A stretch of 8,007 nucleotides of DNA, taken from Betaproteobacteria bacterium (GTDB lineage Bacteria > Pseudomonadota > Gammaproteobacteria > Burkholderiales > Burkholderiaceae_C). Below the pieces are notes generated by a model, which was not told the DNA's origin, searched no databases, and was given only the letters and a program-made list of their open reading frames with translations. This document shows positions 1 to 5,575 of this stretch, piece by piece; positions within the stretch are counted from its first letter, which is position 1, and each line of letters starts with the position of its first letter. The stretch lies in contig RFSP01000077.1 of NCBI GenBank assembly GCA_009923895.1, positions 1 through 8,007 of the forward strand. Direction: 5' to 3'. A program made the translations under genes and the position numbers.

Positions 1-455
1 GTGTGGTCCTCATCAAAGGCGTGGATGCCAGAGGCATCGTTTGGTACACCAATTACCAAAGCCGCAAGGGGCAAGAATTGACCCTCCACCCTCATGCCGC
101 GTTGCAGTTCCACTGGGTTGAATTGGAGCGTGTGGTGCGCATCGAGGGGGTCGTGACCCAGGTCTCGGACGAAGAGTCAGACGCTTATTACGCCAGCCGA
201 CCGCTGGACTCTCGCATTGGCGCTTGGGCTTCACCCCAGAGTCAGCCCATTGCCTCGCGCGCCGTGTTGGTGGCCAATGCCGCGAAATACAGTGCGCAAT
301 TTCTGCTCAACCCGCCGCGTCCGCCCCATTGGGGCGGCTACCGGCTCACGCCAGACCGATTTGAATTTTGGCAGGGGCGTCCCTCCCGACTTCACGACCG
401 CTTGCGTTACAGGCTGCAAGACGGCGCGTGGATCAAGGAACGGTTGGCCCCTTAA
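1..455 (+). CDS. pdxH: pyridoxamine 5'-phosphate oxidase, 3' part (5' end off window)
   Basis: FMN-dependent cytosolic enzyme that oxidises pyridoxamine or pyridoxine 5'-phosphate to pyridoxal 5'-phosphate in vitamin B6 salvage. The window opens inside the gene: the first two bases fit the end of an Arg codon and the frame continues VVLIKG, which matches the internal R-x-VLLKG stretch of the family. The GTG at base 3 is therefore an internal Val codon. About 150 residues are visible; family members have about 210-220, so roughly the first 60-65 are missing. Visible landmarks, counted from base 3, are YTNYQSRKG (residues 15-23, FMN-binding region), SPQSQ (77-81), PPHWGGYRL (107-115) and the C-terminal signature EFWQGRPSRLHDR (121-133). 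The stop is TAA at 453-455. The next gene is convergent, only 7 bp away, and no terminator hairpin lies between them. Family identity is very secure. Confidence 0.96.
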   Translation, partial: VVLIKGVDARGIVWYTNYQSRKGQELTLHPHAALQFHWVELERVVRIEGVVTQVSDEESDAYYASRPLDSRIGAWASPQSQPIASRAVLVANAAKYSAQFLLNPPRPPHWGGYRLTPDRFEFWQGRPSRLHDRLRYRLQDGAWIKERLAP

Positions 456-462
456 CGCGCTT

Positions 463-2598
463 TCAAAAGTCTACGCGCATGCTCGTTGAAATCGATCGGC
501 CTGGCGCAGGCGCCAAGCCGCGCATCGTGAGCACCGTCGAGGCATTGAACCAAAGCGCATCGGTCAGGTTTTGCGCACGCAACACCCACAAGGCCTGAGA
601 GCGTCCCAGTGCAAATGTGCGTGACGCCCAGGCGTCCAAGCGGTGGGCCGACGGGGTGGGTCGATCGGTGGCAGGCACGCGGTCTTGCCTGGCCTGGTAG
701 CGCCATTGCAGTCCCGCCTTCCAGCCCCCGGCGCTCCAATCGGTCCCCAGCGTCGCTCGAAACGGGGCCAAGCGCGCCAAGGGTTGGCCGGCGTCGAGGT
801 CATCACCCCGCACCGAATCCAGGTTGAACGTCAGATCGATCGGGCTGGGGCGCGGCCACAAGCGCCAGCGGCTTTCAAACTCCCACCCTCTCAAACGGGC
901 ACGAACCGCGCTGAAGCGATATTCGGGCAGATCTTCCACAGACTGGCCGGTGGCATCCAGGGCAATGAAACGCGAGAAGCGTGTGTCAAACACCTGAAAT
1001 TTGACGCGTTGCTCACCGTCCCCATCGCCCGTGGGCCGCAGCCATTGAAGGCCGGCTTCCAGGTGGCGGCTTTGTTCGGTGTTCAGCGTGGCGTCGCCTC
1101 GCTCATAGGCGGCTGTTGCCACATGCGGGCCATTGGCAAACAACTCGTAGTAGGCCGGGGCGCGTTCGGTATGGCCGACGGCCAAATTCATGCGCCAATC
1201 CGAGGCCAGCTTCCAATGGGCCGAAGCAGAGGCGCTGCGAGGCGAGAACTTGCGCCACATCGCTGCGCCAAACCGCGGCAGTGTGACGCTTTCAGCCTCC
1301 CCCAGGGACTGGACCTGGGAATTTTCCAGCCTCATGCCGGCGGAAAACTCCAAGTCTTGGCTGCCGGCCACACGCCATGTCTCCAACACAAAAATGGCCG
1401 AGGATCGCGTGTGGGTAGATGGCACGAAGGCCTCTTGCCCCAACGCAGAAAACCGAAGGTCCTCCGCTTGCCACCCCACCACGCCTTGCAAGGGCCCCAT
1501 CGGTGCATGTTGGGCCTGAAACCGGAGGTCAGACCCCTGGCTTTCAAAGGTCGTGCCCACAGTCCCATCACCTTCGACCTCCTGATGCCTGTAGAGGGTC
1601 CGGCTGGCCTGCACATTCAGCTGGCTCCATAACCCGGGCAAGCGGCGCCACTCTCCAGCCAGCGACAAACGATCACGCTTCATGCGGATGGTGACATCAG
1701 GTTCCACAGTCACCCCGTAATCATTGCGATAGGTGTCCAAGGCCAGGCCCGCATAAGACGCGTCAGTGACCCAAGATGTGCCTACCGCTCCGCCTAGCCC
1801 ATGAGCCGCTGAATTTCGTACACGTCGGGTGGGTTCAACAGTCACGCCGTCTTCTACCGGCCGAAATAGCGGCACGCGAAGGTCGGACGTTCGCCGCTCA
1901 AACCCATCCACATGCCAGGCCCAAGGGCCTCGCCCACCCTCGATCACGGCGCTTGCAGCGCGCTCCCCCGCCGCGCCCCAAAGGCGCACATCTGATCGAC
2001 CGCTCAAACCCATGGCCACCCACTTGGGGATGCGGTTGTCCAAGGTGTTCACTACGCCGCCGGTGGCGTTGCCGCCATACAGCAAGGCCGCTGGCCCTCG
2101 CAACACCTCGAGACGTTCGATCACCAAAGGATCCAGGGCCACGGCATGGTCAAAGCTCAGGTTAGAGGCATCCACCGAGGCGCCGCTGTTTTCCAACAAG
2201 CGAACGCGGTCGCCGTCCAAGCCCCGCACGGCGGGCCGACTCGCGTTGGGGCCAAAGGCTGTGGACGACACGCCCGGCAGACCCTCCAAGAGTGCGCCGA
2301 GGGTCGTGGCCGGCCGCACCACCAAGCCCTCGCCCGACAGCACGCTGGCGGGTTGCCCAGCTTCAGGGCGCTGCAGGGGATTGCCCGTCACCACCACCTG
2401 CAGCAACGCGTAACTCGGTCGCGCCTGACAACAACGGCTGAACCAAACCTTCGGGCGCTTGCAGTGCACACGAGATCGCAGTAACCCCCACCAGAACGTC
2501 GGCGCCCAAGGTGTGGTCCAGCGTGCGGCAACGCCATCCGCCGTCATCGTCATGGCCCCAAGCCAAAGCCGAGGCCTCGGCCACCTCGGTCGGCGCAT
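463..2598 (-). CDS. ZnuD-like TonB-dependent outer-membrane receptor (N-terminus uncertain)
   Basis: Outer-membrane gated beta-barrel that takes up a bound substrate using TonB/ExbBD energy. Recognisable receptor sequence begins near residue 67 (base 2400) with a TonB-box-like QVVVTGNPL. The plug domain follows (about 75-190) with LPGVSSTAFGPNASRP, RGLDGDRVRLL, SFDHAVALDP and VLRGPAALLYGG. The rest is barrel, ending ...SMRVDF with the terminal Phe usual for outer-membrane proteins. ELFANGPHVATAAYERG and the closing LAPAPGRS stretch recall Neisseria ZnuD, the zinc receptor. The His-rich extracellular loop of ZnuD is not present, so the substrate (zinc, copper or another) is open. Residues 1-66 in this frame are rich in Trp and Arg, contain no signal peptide and resemble out-of-frame translation; they overlap the DUF2946-like gene by 236 bp. 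No convincing in-frame start with a signal peptide exists, so the gene may be frame-disrupted or the sequence may contain an error. The family call is secure; the start is not. Confidence 0.85.
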   Translation of the reverse strand: MRRPRWPRPRLWLGAMTMTADGVAARWTTPWAPTFWWGLLRSRVHCKRPKVWFSRCCQARPSYALLQVVVTGNPLQRPEAGQPASVLSGEGLVVRPATTLGALLEGLPGVSSTAFGPNASRPAVRGLDGDRVRLLENSGASVDASNLSFDHAVALDPLVIERLEVLRGPAALLYGGNATGGVVNTLDNRIPKWVAMGLSGRSDVRLWGAAGERAASAVIEGGRGPWAWHVDGFERRTSDLRVPLFRPVEDGVTVEPTRRVRNSAAHGLGGAVGTSWVTDASYAGLALDTYRNDYGVTVEPDVTIRMKRDRLSLAGEWRRLPGLWSQLNVQASRTLYRHQEVEGDGTVGTTFESQGSDLRFQAQHAPMGPLQGVVGWQAEDLRFSALGQEAFVPSTHTRSSAIFVLETWRVAGSQDLEFSAGMRLENSQVQSLGEAESVTLPRFGAAMWRKFSPRSASASAHWKLASDWRMNLAVGHTERAPAYYELFANGPHVATAAYERGDATLNTEQSRHLEAGLQWLRPTGDGDGEQRVKFQVFDTRFSRFIALDATGQSVEDLPEYRFSAVRARLRGWEFESRWRLWPRPSPIDLTFNLDSVRGDDLDAGQPLARLAPFRATLGTDWSAGGWKAGLQWRYQARQDRVPATDRPTPSAHRLDAWASRTFALGRSQALWVLRAQNLTDALWFNASTVLTMRGLAPAPGRSISTSMRVDF

Positions 2599-2749
2599 GG
2601 GTCTGAGCGCCAGAGACCGACATCAAACCCTGCGCATGCGCAATGCCATGAAAGGCCGCCAACGCTTGCGCGCCCAGCAGCAACAACGCCAGCAGCCACG
2701 CAAATGCACGGTGGCGCAGGGGCGTTGCAGGCAAGGCATGGCGGCGCAT
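2363..2749 (-). CDS. small secreted DUF2946-like protein upstream of the TonB receptor
   Basis: Predicted 128-residue protein of unknown function. An N-terminal signal peptide or membrane anchor is clear: MRRHALPATPLRHR is followed by a hydrophobic run (about residues 15-32, AFAWLLALLLLGAQALAA) and a possible cleavage site near AHA-QG (39/40). Then come scattered His residues, an acidic patch GHDDDGG (65-71) and CRTLDHTLGADVL (74-86). This order (signal, FHGIAHA, then a Cys with LDH and LGAD) resembles small DUF2946-type proteins that I recall as often preceding TonB-dependent receptor genes in Burkholderiales; this is recalled family knowledge, not a database result. The ATG lies one base after the msrA stop (TGACATG), so translational coupling is likely; the leader has only a weak GAGAG as ribosome binding site. 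The last 12 or so residues (AAGGGDGQSPAAP) read receptor codons out of frame, so the true C-terminus is doubtful. Metal binding is conceivable from the His/Asp/Cys content but unproven. Confidence 0.6.
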   Translation of the reverse strand: MRRHALPATPLRHRAFAWLLALLLLGAQALAAFHGIAHAQGLMSVSGAQTHAPTEVAEASALAWGHDDDGGWRCRTLDHTLGADVLVGVTAISCALQAPEGLVQPLLSGATELRVAAGGGDGQSPAAP

Positions 2750-2750
2750 G

Positions 2751-3281
2751 TCAGGCTCTCAAGAAACTCTTAAAAGTTTTGCGGAACTTGTCCACCTTGG
2801 GCGAGATGACATGCGCGCAATAGCCTTGGCCCGGATGCTGCGCAAAGTAGTGCTGGTGGTAGGCCTCGGCCCGGGAATAATTGCTTCGCATTTCAATCTC
2901 AGTGACCACGCGCCCACCGCAGGCTGCGTGGGCCTCGTTCCAGACGGCCTGGACCACCGAGCGCTGGGACTCGTCGTGCAGATAAATGCCCGAGCGGTAT
3001 TGGCTTCCCACGTCGTTGCCCTGCCGGTTCAACGTGGTCGGATCGTGTGTGGCAAAGAAGATTTCCAGTACTTGGCGCAAGGAGATGACGTCACTGTCAA
3101 AACACACCTGCACCACCTCGGCATGCCCCGTGTCGCCCCCACAAACCTGCTCGTAGGTGGGGGCCACGACATGGCCGTTGCAGTAGCCAGACTCAACGGC
3201 CAACACGCCGTTGACTTGCTCATACACCGCTTCTGTGCACCAGAAGCAGCCACCTCCCAAGGTGATGAATTCAGCGGCCAT
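2751..3281 (-). CDS. msrA: peptide-methionine (S)-S-oxide reductase MsrA
   Basis: Reduces the S-epimer of methionine sulfoxide, free or in proteins, back to methionine, with thioredoxin regenerating the enzyme. The protein has 176 residues, normal for a single-domain MsrA. The catalytic motif GGGCFWCTEA puts the nucleophilic Cys at residue 12. Other family landmarks are GYCNGHV (32-38), PTYEQVCGGDTGHAEVVQV (41-59), THDPTTLNRQGNDVGSQYRS (78-97) and HQHYFAQHPGQGYC (142-155), where Cys154 is the likely resolving Cys, followed by PKVDKFRKTF. Seven cysteines are present in total (12, 15, 34, 47, 60, 121, 154). The frame stays open upstream to base 3770, but that extension only mirrors gcdH; the ATG at 3281 sits directly before the conserved N-terminus and has GAGGA about 12-16 bases upstream. 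The gene is divergent from gcdH and its stop is one base before the DUF2946-like ATG, suggesting a shared transcript with the receptor. Confidence 0.95.
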   Translation of the reverse strand: MAAEFITLGGGCFWCTEAVYEQVNGVLAVESGYCNGHVVAPTYEQVCGGDTGHAEVVQVCFDSDVISLRQVLEIFFATHDPTTLNRQGNDVGSQYRSGIYLHDESQRSVVQAVWNEAHAACGGRVVTEIEMRSNYSRAEAYHQHYFAQHPGQGYCAHVISPKVDKFRKTFKSFLRA

Positions 3282-3317
3282 GGCGGGGTGTGTCCTCAAG
3301 GTCCTTAAACTTCGCAA

Positions 3318-3323
3318 ATTATC
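3318..3323 (-). promoter_or_regulatory. weak candidate -10 element for msrA
   Basis: In the 66-bp divergent gap between msrA and gcdH, the - strand reads GATAAT (5 of 6 to the TATAAT consensus) in the most AT-rich part of the gap, about 37 bp upstream of the msrA ATG. I see no good -35 hexamer at the usual spacing, so this is only a position to test. The gap must hold the start signals for msrA and probably for gcdH too. Confidence 0.25.
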
Positions 3324-3347
3324 ACCAGTCTGACACCCGAGGGCGCC

Positions 3348-4544
3348 ATGGCCACCAAATTCTCCTGGAACGATCCCTTCTTGCTTGACGACCAGCTCAG
3401 CGAAGACGAGCGCGCCGTGCGCGATGCCGCTCACGCCTACTGCCAAGACAAGCTGCAAACCCGCGTCTTGATGGCCGCCCGACACGAAACCTTTGACCGC
3501 GAGATCATGTCGGAAATGGGCGCCTTGGGGTTGCTCGGCAGCACCATTGAAGGCTATGGCTGCGCAGGTTTGAACTATGTCAGCTACGGCTTGGTGGCCC
3601 GTGAAGTTGAACGAGTCGACAGTGGTTACCGCAGCGCCATGAGTGTGCAAAGCTCCTTGGTCATGCACCCCATTCATGAATATGGCTCCGAAGCACAACG
3701 CCAAAAGTATTTGCCCAAGTTGGCCACTGGCGAATGGGTGGGTTGTTTTGGCCTCACAGAACCCAACCATGGCTCAGATCCTGCCAGCATGATCACCCGC
3801 GCCACACCGGTGGACGGTGGCTACCGGCTCAAGGGCGCCAAGATGTGGATCACCAATTCGCCCATCGCCGACGTGTTTGTGGTGTGGGCCAAGTTGGAAG
3901 ACCCAGATGGTCAGGTGGGCGGCCAGGAAAGCATCCACGGCTTCATCCTTGAAAAAGGCATGAAGGGCCTGAGTGCGCCCAAGATCGAAGGCAAGATGAG
4001 CTTGCGCGCCAGCATCACGGGCGAGATCGTCATGGACGATGTGTTCGTGCCCGAAGCCAACTTGCTGCCAGGTGTCAACGGCCTCAAAGGCCCCTTTGGC
4101 TGTCTCAACAAAGCGCGCTACGGCATTGCCTGGGGGGCGCTGGGCGCGGCCGAATTCTGCTGGCACGCCGCACGGCAATACACGCTGGACCGCCAGCAGT
4201 TTGGTCGGCCGCTGGCGGCCAACCAACTCGTTCAAAAGAAGCTGGCTGACATGCAAACCGAAATCGCCCTGGGGCTGCAATCGGTGTTGCGGGTGGGCCG
4301 CCTGCTGGACGAACACAAGGCGGCGCCAGAAATGATTTCATTGATCAAGCGCAACTCTTGCGGCAAGGCCCTGGACATCGCGCGCATGGCCCGCGACATG
4401 CACGGCGGCAACGGCATTCATGACGAATACCACGTGATCCGCCACATGATCAATTTGGAGACGGTGAACACTTACGAAGGCACGCACGACGTACACGCCC
4501 TCATCCTGGGACGGGCGCAAACCGGCTTGCAGGCCTTCTACTGA
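3348..4544 (+). CDS. gcdH: glutaryl-CoA dehydrogenase (acyl-CoA dehydrogenase family)
   Basis: FAD enzyme that oxidises and decarboxylates glutaryl-CoA to crotonyl-CoA and CO2, passing electrons to ETF; it belongs to lysine, tryptophan and glutarate breakdown. The 398-residue length is typical. Landmarks in order are the N-terminal FSWNDPFLLDDQLSEDER (5-22), VERVDSGYRSAMSVQSSLV (87-105), CFGLTEPNHGSDP (133-145), KMWITNSPIADVFVVWAK (165-182), ARYGIAWGALGAAE (256-269), YTLDRQQFGRPLAANQL (278-294) and NTYEGTHDVHALILGRAQTG (374-393). Glu377 in TYEGTHD is the expected catalytic base. Glu88, Arg95 and Ser96 line up, with a one-residue offset, with the substrate-binding Glu87, Arg94 and Ser95 of human GCDH, which favours a true glutaryl-CoA dehydrogenase over a generic acyl-CoA dehydrogenase. 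The start ATG has GAGGG four bases upstream. No glutarate CoA-transferase or regulator gene is adjacent within the window. Confidence 0.95.
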   Translation: MATKFSWNDPFLLDDQLSEDERAVRDAAHAYCQDKLQTRVLMAARHETFDREIMSEMGALGLLGSTIEGYGCAGLNYVSYGLVAREVERVDSGYRSAMSVQSSLVMHPIHEYGSEAQRQKYLPKLATGEWVGCFGLTEPNHGSDPASMITRATPVDGGYRLKGAKMWITNSPIADVFVVWAKLEDPDGQVGGQESIHGFILEKGMKGLSAPKIEGKMSLRASITGEIVMDDVFVPEANLLPGVNGLKGPFGCLNKARYGIAWGALGAAEFCWHAARQYTLDRQQFGRPLAANQLVQKKLADMQTEIALGLQSVLRVGRLLDEHKAAPEMISLIKRNSCGKALDIARMARDMHGGNGIHDEYHVIRHMINLETVNTYEGTHDVHALILGRAQTGLQAFY

Positions 4545-4591
4545 AGAACTGAAGGCTGACGCCCCATCCTCGACCATGCATCGGTTGACAG

Positions 4592-4608
4592 GCCCATCAC
4601 CCATGGGC
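4592..4608 (+). other. small hairpin in the leader of the YdcF-like gene
   Basis: GCCCAT (4592-4597) and ATGGGC (4603-4608) form a perfect 6-bp stem with a 5-base loop, ending 17 bases before the ATG at 4626. No U-tract follows, so it is not an intrinsic terminator for gcdH. It could be chance. The leader between it and the ATG is C-rich and shows no purine-rich ribosome binding site. Confidence 0.3.
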
Positions 4609-4625
4609 ACGAACACCCCACTCCC

Positions 4626-5447
4626 ATGCACACCTGGCTGGCCACCTGGGGTCTGACCGCTTGGAAGCCGGCGCTGACCGCGCTGCTGCTGCCACCCCTG
4701 CCTTGGATCGCCTTGGTGCTGTGGGGGGCCTGGGGCTTGAGCCGCCGCCAGCGTGCAGCGTGGGTGTGGATGGTGTTGGCTTGCGTCGGTCTGTGGGCCA
4801 GCAGCAGTTCGAAAGTCGGCACCGCACTGACCCAAGTCCTGTTGTCTCCTCCTGCGGCATTGCAAAGCGAGCAGCGCCTGGCCCTGCAGCGGGAAGCCAC
4901 CCAACAGCCGGGGTCTGTGGCCATTGTGGTGCTGGGGGGCGGCCGTGAACCTTGGGCACCCGAATACGACGCCCCCAACCTGAACCGATGGTCGCTGGAG
5001 CGCCTGCGCTATGGCGTGTGGTTGTCCAAGCAAACCGGGGCACCTTTGGCCTTCAGCGGCGGCGTAGGGCACGCCGGCTCCCCTGGCGTGTCAGAAGCCG
5101 AAGTGGCCACACACATCGCCGCCAACGAGTTTCAACATCCCTTGCGTTGGACAGAAAGGGACTCGCGAGACACCCGAGAAAACGCACAGCGGTCCGTCCC
5201 CTTGTTGCGCGCTGCGGGCGTGCGCCACATCGTGATCGTCACCCATGGCTGGCACATGCCCAGGTCGCTGCGGGCCTTTGAACAAGCCGTCGCCGCCACG
5301 GGAGGCGGCATGGCGCTGAGCGCGGCACCCATGGGCTTGGCCTACGACGAGCCCACTTTCGTGAGCCAATGGCTGCCTTCGGCCGAAGGCATGGCACGCG
5401 TGCGCCACGTCTTGCGGGAGTGGCTGGGCTTGCTGGCAGGCGCTTGA
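4626..5447 (+). CDS. YdcF family (DUF218) membrane protein
   Basis: Inner-membrane protein of 273 residues with a C-terminal DUF218/YdcF domain. Two hydrophobic segments (about 17-38 and 45-60) are followed by the soluble domain starting SVAIVVLGGG (97-106). The family's polar motifs are present: RWSLERLRYGVWLSKQ (121-136), FSGG (143-146), ERDSRDTREN (177-186) and VIVTHGWHMPRS (203-214). DUF218 proteins such as E. coli SanA, ElyC and YdcF act in envelope integrity or bind nucleotide-like ligands, but most have no proven reaction, so the role here is open; an envelope or peptidoglycan-precursor role is the usual guess. The ATG at 4626 has no visible Shine-Dalgarno, and I found no other in-frame start before the first membrane segment, so translation may be weak, leaderless or helped by structure. 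It follows gcdH by 81 bp in the same direction with no terminator between; co-transcription is possible. Confidence 0.88.
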   Translation: MHTWLATWGLTAWKPALTALLLPPLPWIALVLWGAWGLSRRQRAAWVWMVLACVGLWASSSSKVGTALTQVLLSPPAALQSEQRLALQREATQQPGSVAIVVLGGGREPWAPEYDAPNLNRWSLERLRYGVWLSKQTGAPLAFSGGVGHAGSPGVSEAEVATHIAANEFQHPLRWTERDSRDTRENAQRSVPLLRAAGVRHIVIVTHGWHMPRSLRAFEQAVAATGGGMALSAAPMGLAYDEPTFVSQWLPSAEGMARVRHVLREWLGLLAGA

Positions 5448-5476
5448 CCGCCTTGCCCTTGAAATTCCCTTATTCG

Positions 5477-5501
5477 GACCCAGCTTATTAGACTCTGGGT
5501 C
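5477..5501 (+). terminator. hairpin after the YdcF-like gene, possible weak terminator
   Basis: GACCCAG (5477-5483) pairs perfectly with CTGGGTC (5495-5501) around an 11-base AT-rich loop, and TTCCCTT follows. The stem and pyrimidine tail could end transcription of the YdcF-like gene, but the loop is long and the tail is interrupted by C residues. The surrounding 5458-5495 stretch is unusually AT-rich for this genome. It contains TTGAAA (5459-5464) and CTTATT (5484-5489) at a long 19-base spacing, so this site could instead overlap the promoter of the Tim44-domain gene. Confidence 0.4.
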
Positions 5502-5505
5502 TTCC

Positions 5506-5564
5506 CTTCGGTTGTCGATTCGAAGACACTGCACTGCGTCATCACAACAGGGCCTTGCCGGCCC
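5506..5564 (+). promoter_or_regulatory. structured leader of the Tim44-domain gene (two hairpins, the second abutting the ribosome binding site)
   Basis: CTTCG (5506-5510) pairs with CGAAG (5521-5525), and GGGCC (5550-5554) pairs with GGCCC (5560-5564). The second stem touches the Shine-Dalgarno AGGAA (5565-5569), which lies 6 bases from the ATG at 5576. A stem directly against the ribosome binding site can affect initiation, but whether these form in the RNA, or are even transcribed with the gene, is not known. Confidence 0.35.
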
Positions 5565-5575
5565 AGGAACAGACA

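Noticed and set aside
3..5. GTG as the start codon of pdxH
   Set aside because: It falls inside a conserved internal stretch of the family, and about 60 N-terminal residues would be missing; the gene is cut by the window edge.
643..1632. 329-codon open frame on the + strand
   Set aside because: It lies wholly antisense to the recognisable TonB receptor and its translation shows no domain or leader; long open frames opposite GC-rich genes are expected.
3282..3770. Upstream in-frame extension of msrA to a 339-residue protein
   Set aside because: The extra 163 codons mirror gcdH and the divergent gap; family length and the conserved N-terminus fit the ATG at 3281.
4585..4590. Perfect TTGACA as a -35 promoter element for the YdcF-like gene
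   Set aside because: No -10-like hexamer is found 16-18 bases downstream (the place reads CACGAA or similar), so a chance match is as likely.
4338..5072. 244-codon open frame on the - strand
   Set aside because: Antisense across gcdH and the YdcF-like gene, Gln/Pro/His-rich, with no recognisable domain.
5555..5557. TTG as the start of the Tim44-domain gene
   Set aside because: It lies in a hairpin loop with no ribosome binding site; the ATG at 5576 has AGGAA at good spacing and begins the signal peptide directly.
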